Both the position numbers and the translations under genes were made by a program. This document shows, piece by piece, positions 63,309 to 64,000 of a stretch of DNA of 64,000 bases. The stretch is from G963701675 sp963701675. Lineage in GTDB: Bacteria; Planctomycetota; Planctomycetia; Gemmatales; Gemmataceae. How positions within the stretch are numbered: the first letter of the stretch is position 1; every line of letters begins with the position of its first letter. The notes beneath the pieces are model-generated. The model was given only the letters and a program-made list of their open reading frames with translations, did no database searches and was not told where the DNA came from. The DNA is taken from positions 8,432,001 to 8,496,000 of the forward strand of contig OY969623.1 of NCBI GenBank assembly GCA_963701675.1. Direction: 5' to 3'.

Positions 63309-64000
63309 TCAACCCGCGGCGCGAAGCCGCGGCATTTCAGCGGGCGTCGTGCCGGTGATTCGCCGGTACGCCTGCAACGTTTCCTCCGCGCAGCGTTCCC
63401 ACGTAAACGGCCGAGCCACCGAACGGACTCCGGTGCGAAGGTGTTGCCACCAGTCATCGTCTTGAACCACGCGCTGGATCGCGTCACGCCATGCGGCTTC
63501 ATCGGCAGGATCGATCAGGTGGGCTTTTCGTCCCGCCGTTTCGGTGACGGCGCCCGCCGTGGAGGCGAGAACGGCTCCGCCGCATGCCATCATTTCCAAA
63601 GGCGGCAGGCCGAAACCTTCGTACCAGGAAGGATAGAGCAGGGCACGTGCCCCACTGTAGATCGCCGCGACATGCCGATCCTTTGCGTATCCGACATGTA
63701 TCACGTTGCGGTGACGCGCCACATCGTGCAGGTAGCTGGCGACATCCGTCGCGTTCCAGCCCCAGGTTCCGACGAGAAGCAACGGCCAGGCGGAGCGCAC
63801 GTGTGTCGGCAGACTAACGTAGGCACGGAGAAGTGTGAGCACATTTTTCCGCGGCTCGATCGTACCGAGATAGAGCAAGTATCGAGGCGGCAAATCGAGT
63901 TGGCGAAGCACGACCTGTACTTCCTCATCCGGTGTTGGCGCCAAACCAGGTCTAACTCCGCAGTACGTCCGCGTAACCCGCTCCGGAGGAACGCGCAAAT
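63309..64000 (-). CDS. GT4-family glycosyltransferase, N-terminus beyond the window
   Basis: The frame is open to the window edge; about 230 C-terminal residues are seen. Linker and nucleotide-binding domain: LPPRYLLYLGTIEPRKNVLT, LLLVGTWGW, NVIHVGYAKDRHVAAIYSGA, and the family signature YPSWYEGFGLPPLEMMACGG with the Glu...Glu pair. C-terminal TWERCAEETLQAYRRI. Transfers a sugar from a nucleotide-activated donor, probably in surface polysaccharide or glycolipid assembly. Confidence 0.85.
   Translation of the reverse strand, partial: LRVPPERVTRTYCGVRPGLAPTPDEEVQVVLRQLDLPPRYLLYLGTIEPRKNVLTLLRAYVSLPTHVRSAWPLLLVGTWGWNATDVASYLHDVARHRNVIHVGYAKDRHVAAIYSGARALLYPSWYEGFGLPPLEMMACGGAVLASTAGAVTETAGRKAHLIDPADEAAWRDAIQRVVQDDDWWQHLRTGVRSVARPFTWERCAEETLQAYRRITGTTPAEMPRLRAAG

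Overview
The window looks like planctomycete chromosome carrying an integrated mobile region. The evidence is several large surface proteins with the planctomycete-type N-terminal motif L-E-x-L-E-x-R-x-L-L (FG-GAP, HAF and beta-helix families), Ser/Thr kinases with long TPR tails paired with ECF sigma factors, and an ECF sigma factor joined to a planctomycete TIGR03067-like domain. No rRNA or complete tRNA gene is visible, so the genus cannot be named.

Layout. 1-5.8 kb: chromosomal surface proteins (FG-GAP at 361-1779; HAF repeats plus an alpha/beta hydrolase at 2764-5208) and a small Xre-type regulator. 5.9-18.1 kb: mobile-element genes, mostly on the minus strand: a giant methyltransferase-helicase, a ParB-type protein and small plasmid/ICE-type genes. 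18.2-22.1 kb: a broken PIN toxin, a two-gene unit of a HELGH protein and a Lys/Glu-tailed partner, a tyrosine recombinase, and the 3' end of a tRNA-Gly. 22.4-24.8 kb: an excisionase-like gene and an AbiE pair whose toxin is frameshifted. 25.1-31.8 kb: two MobF relaxase-helicases, each followed by a small partner. 32-33.5 kb: more small minus-strand genes. 34.2-39.5 kb: a plus-strand operon of ParB-like protein, VirD4-like coupling protein and eight small, partly membrane-bound proteins. 39.4-40.6 kb: a second tyrosine recombinase beside the 3' end of a tRNA-Arg(CCG). 40.9-64 kb: chromosomal genes again, including two sigma/kinase loci around a GltS transporter, surface proteins, a methyltransferase, sensor and receiver fragments, and a partial glycosyltransferase.

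How it works together. The region between about 5.9 and 40.6 kb reads as one composite or two tandem integrative, mobilizable elements. It has integrases, relaxases and a coupling protein but no recognisable mating-pore genes, so transfer would need a helper.

Main discovery candidate: four copies (11152-11326, 15034-15192, 17911-18081, 32694-32835) of a roughly 150-180 nt nested inverted-repeat element. Each ends about 30 nt before the start codon of a minus-strand gene. Stem sequences differ between copies while pairing is kept, and the tips fall into two classes. Several of the controlled genes also end in a GC-rich hairpin, giving a cassette-like layout. I do not recognise this as a described RNA family.

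Caution: at least eight reading frames, in the element and in the chromosome, are broken by one-base indels, a small deletion or a stop codon. Three of the insertions lie at an AGGACCT sequence. Assembly error is a serious alternative to real gene decay.
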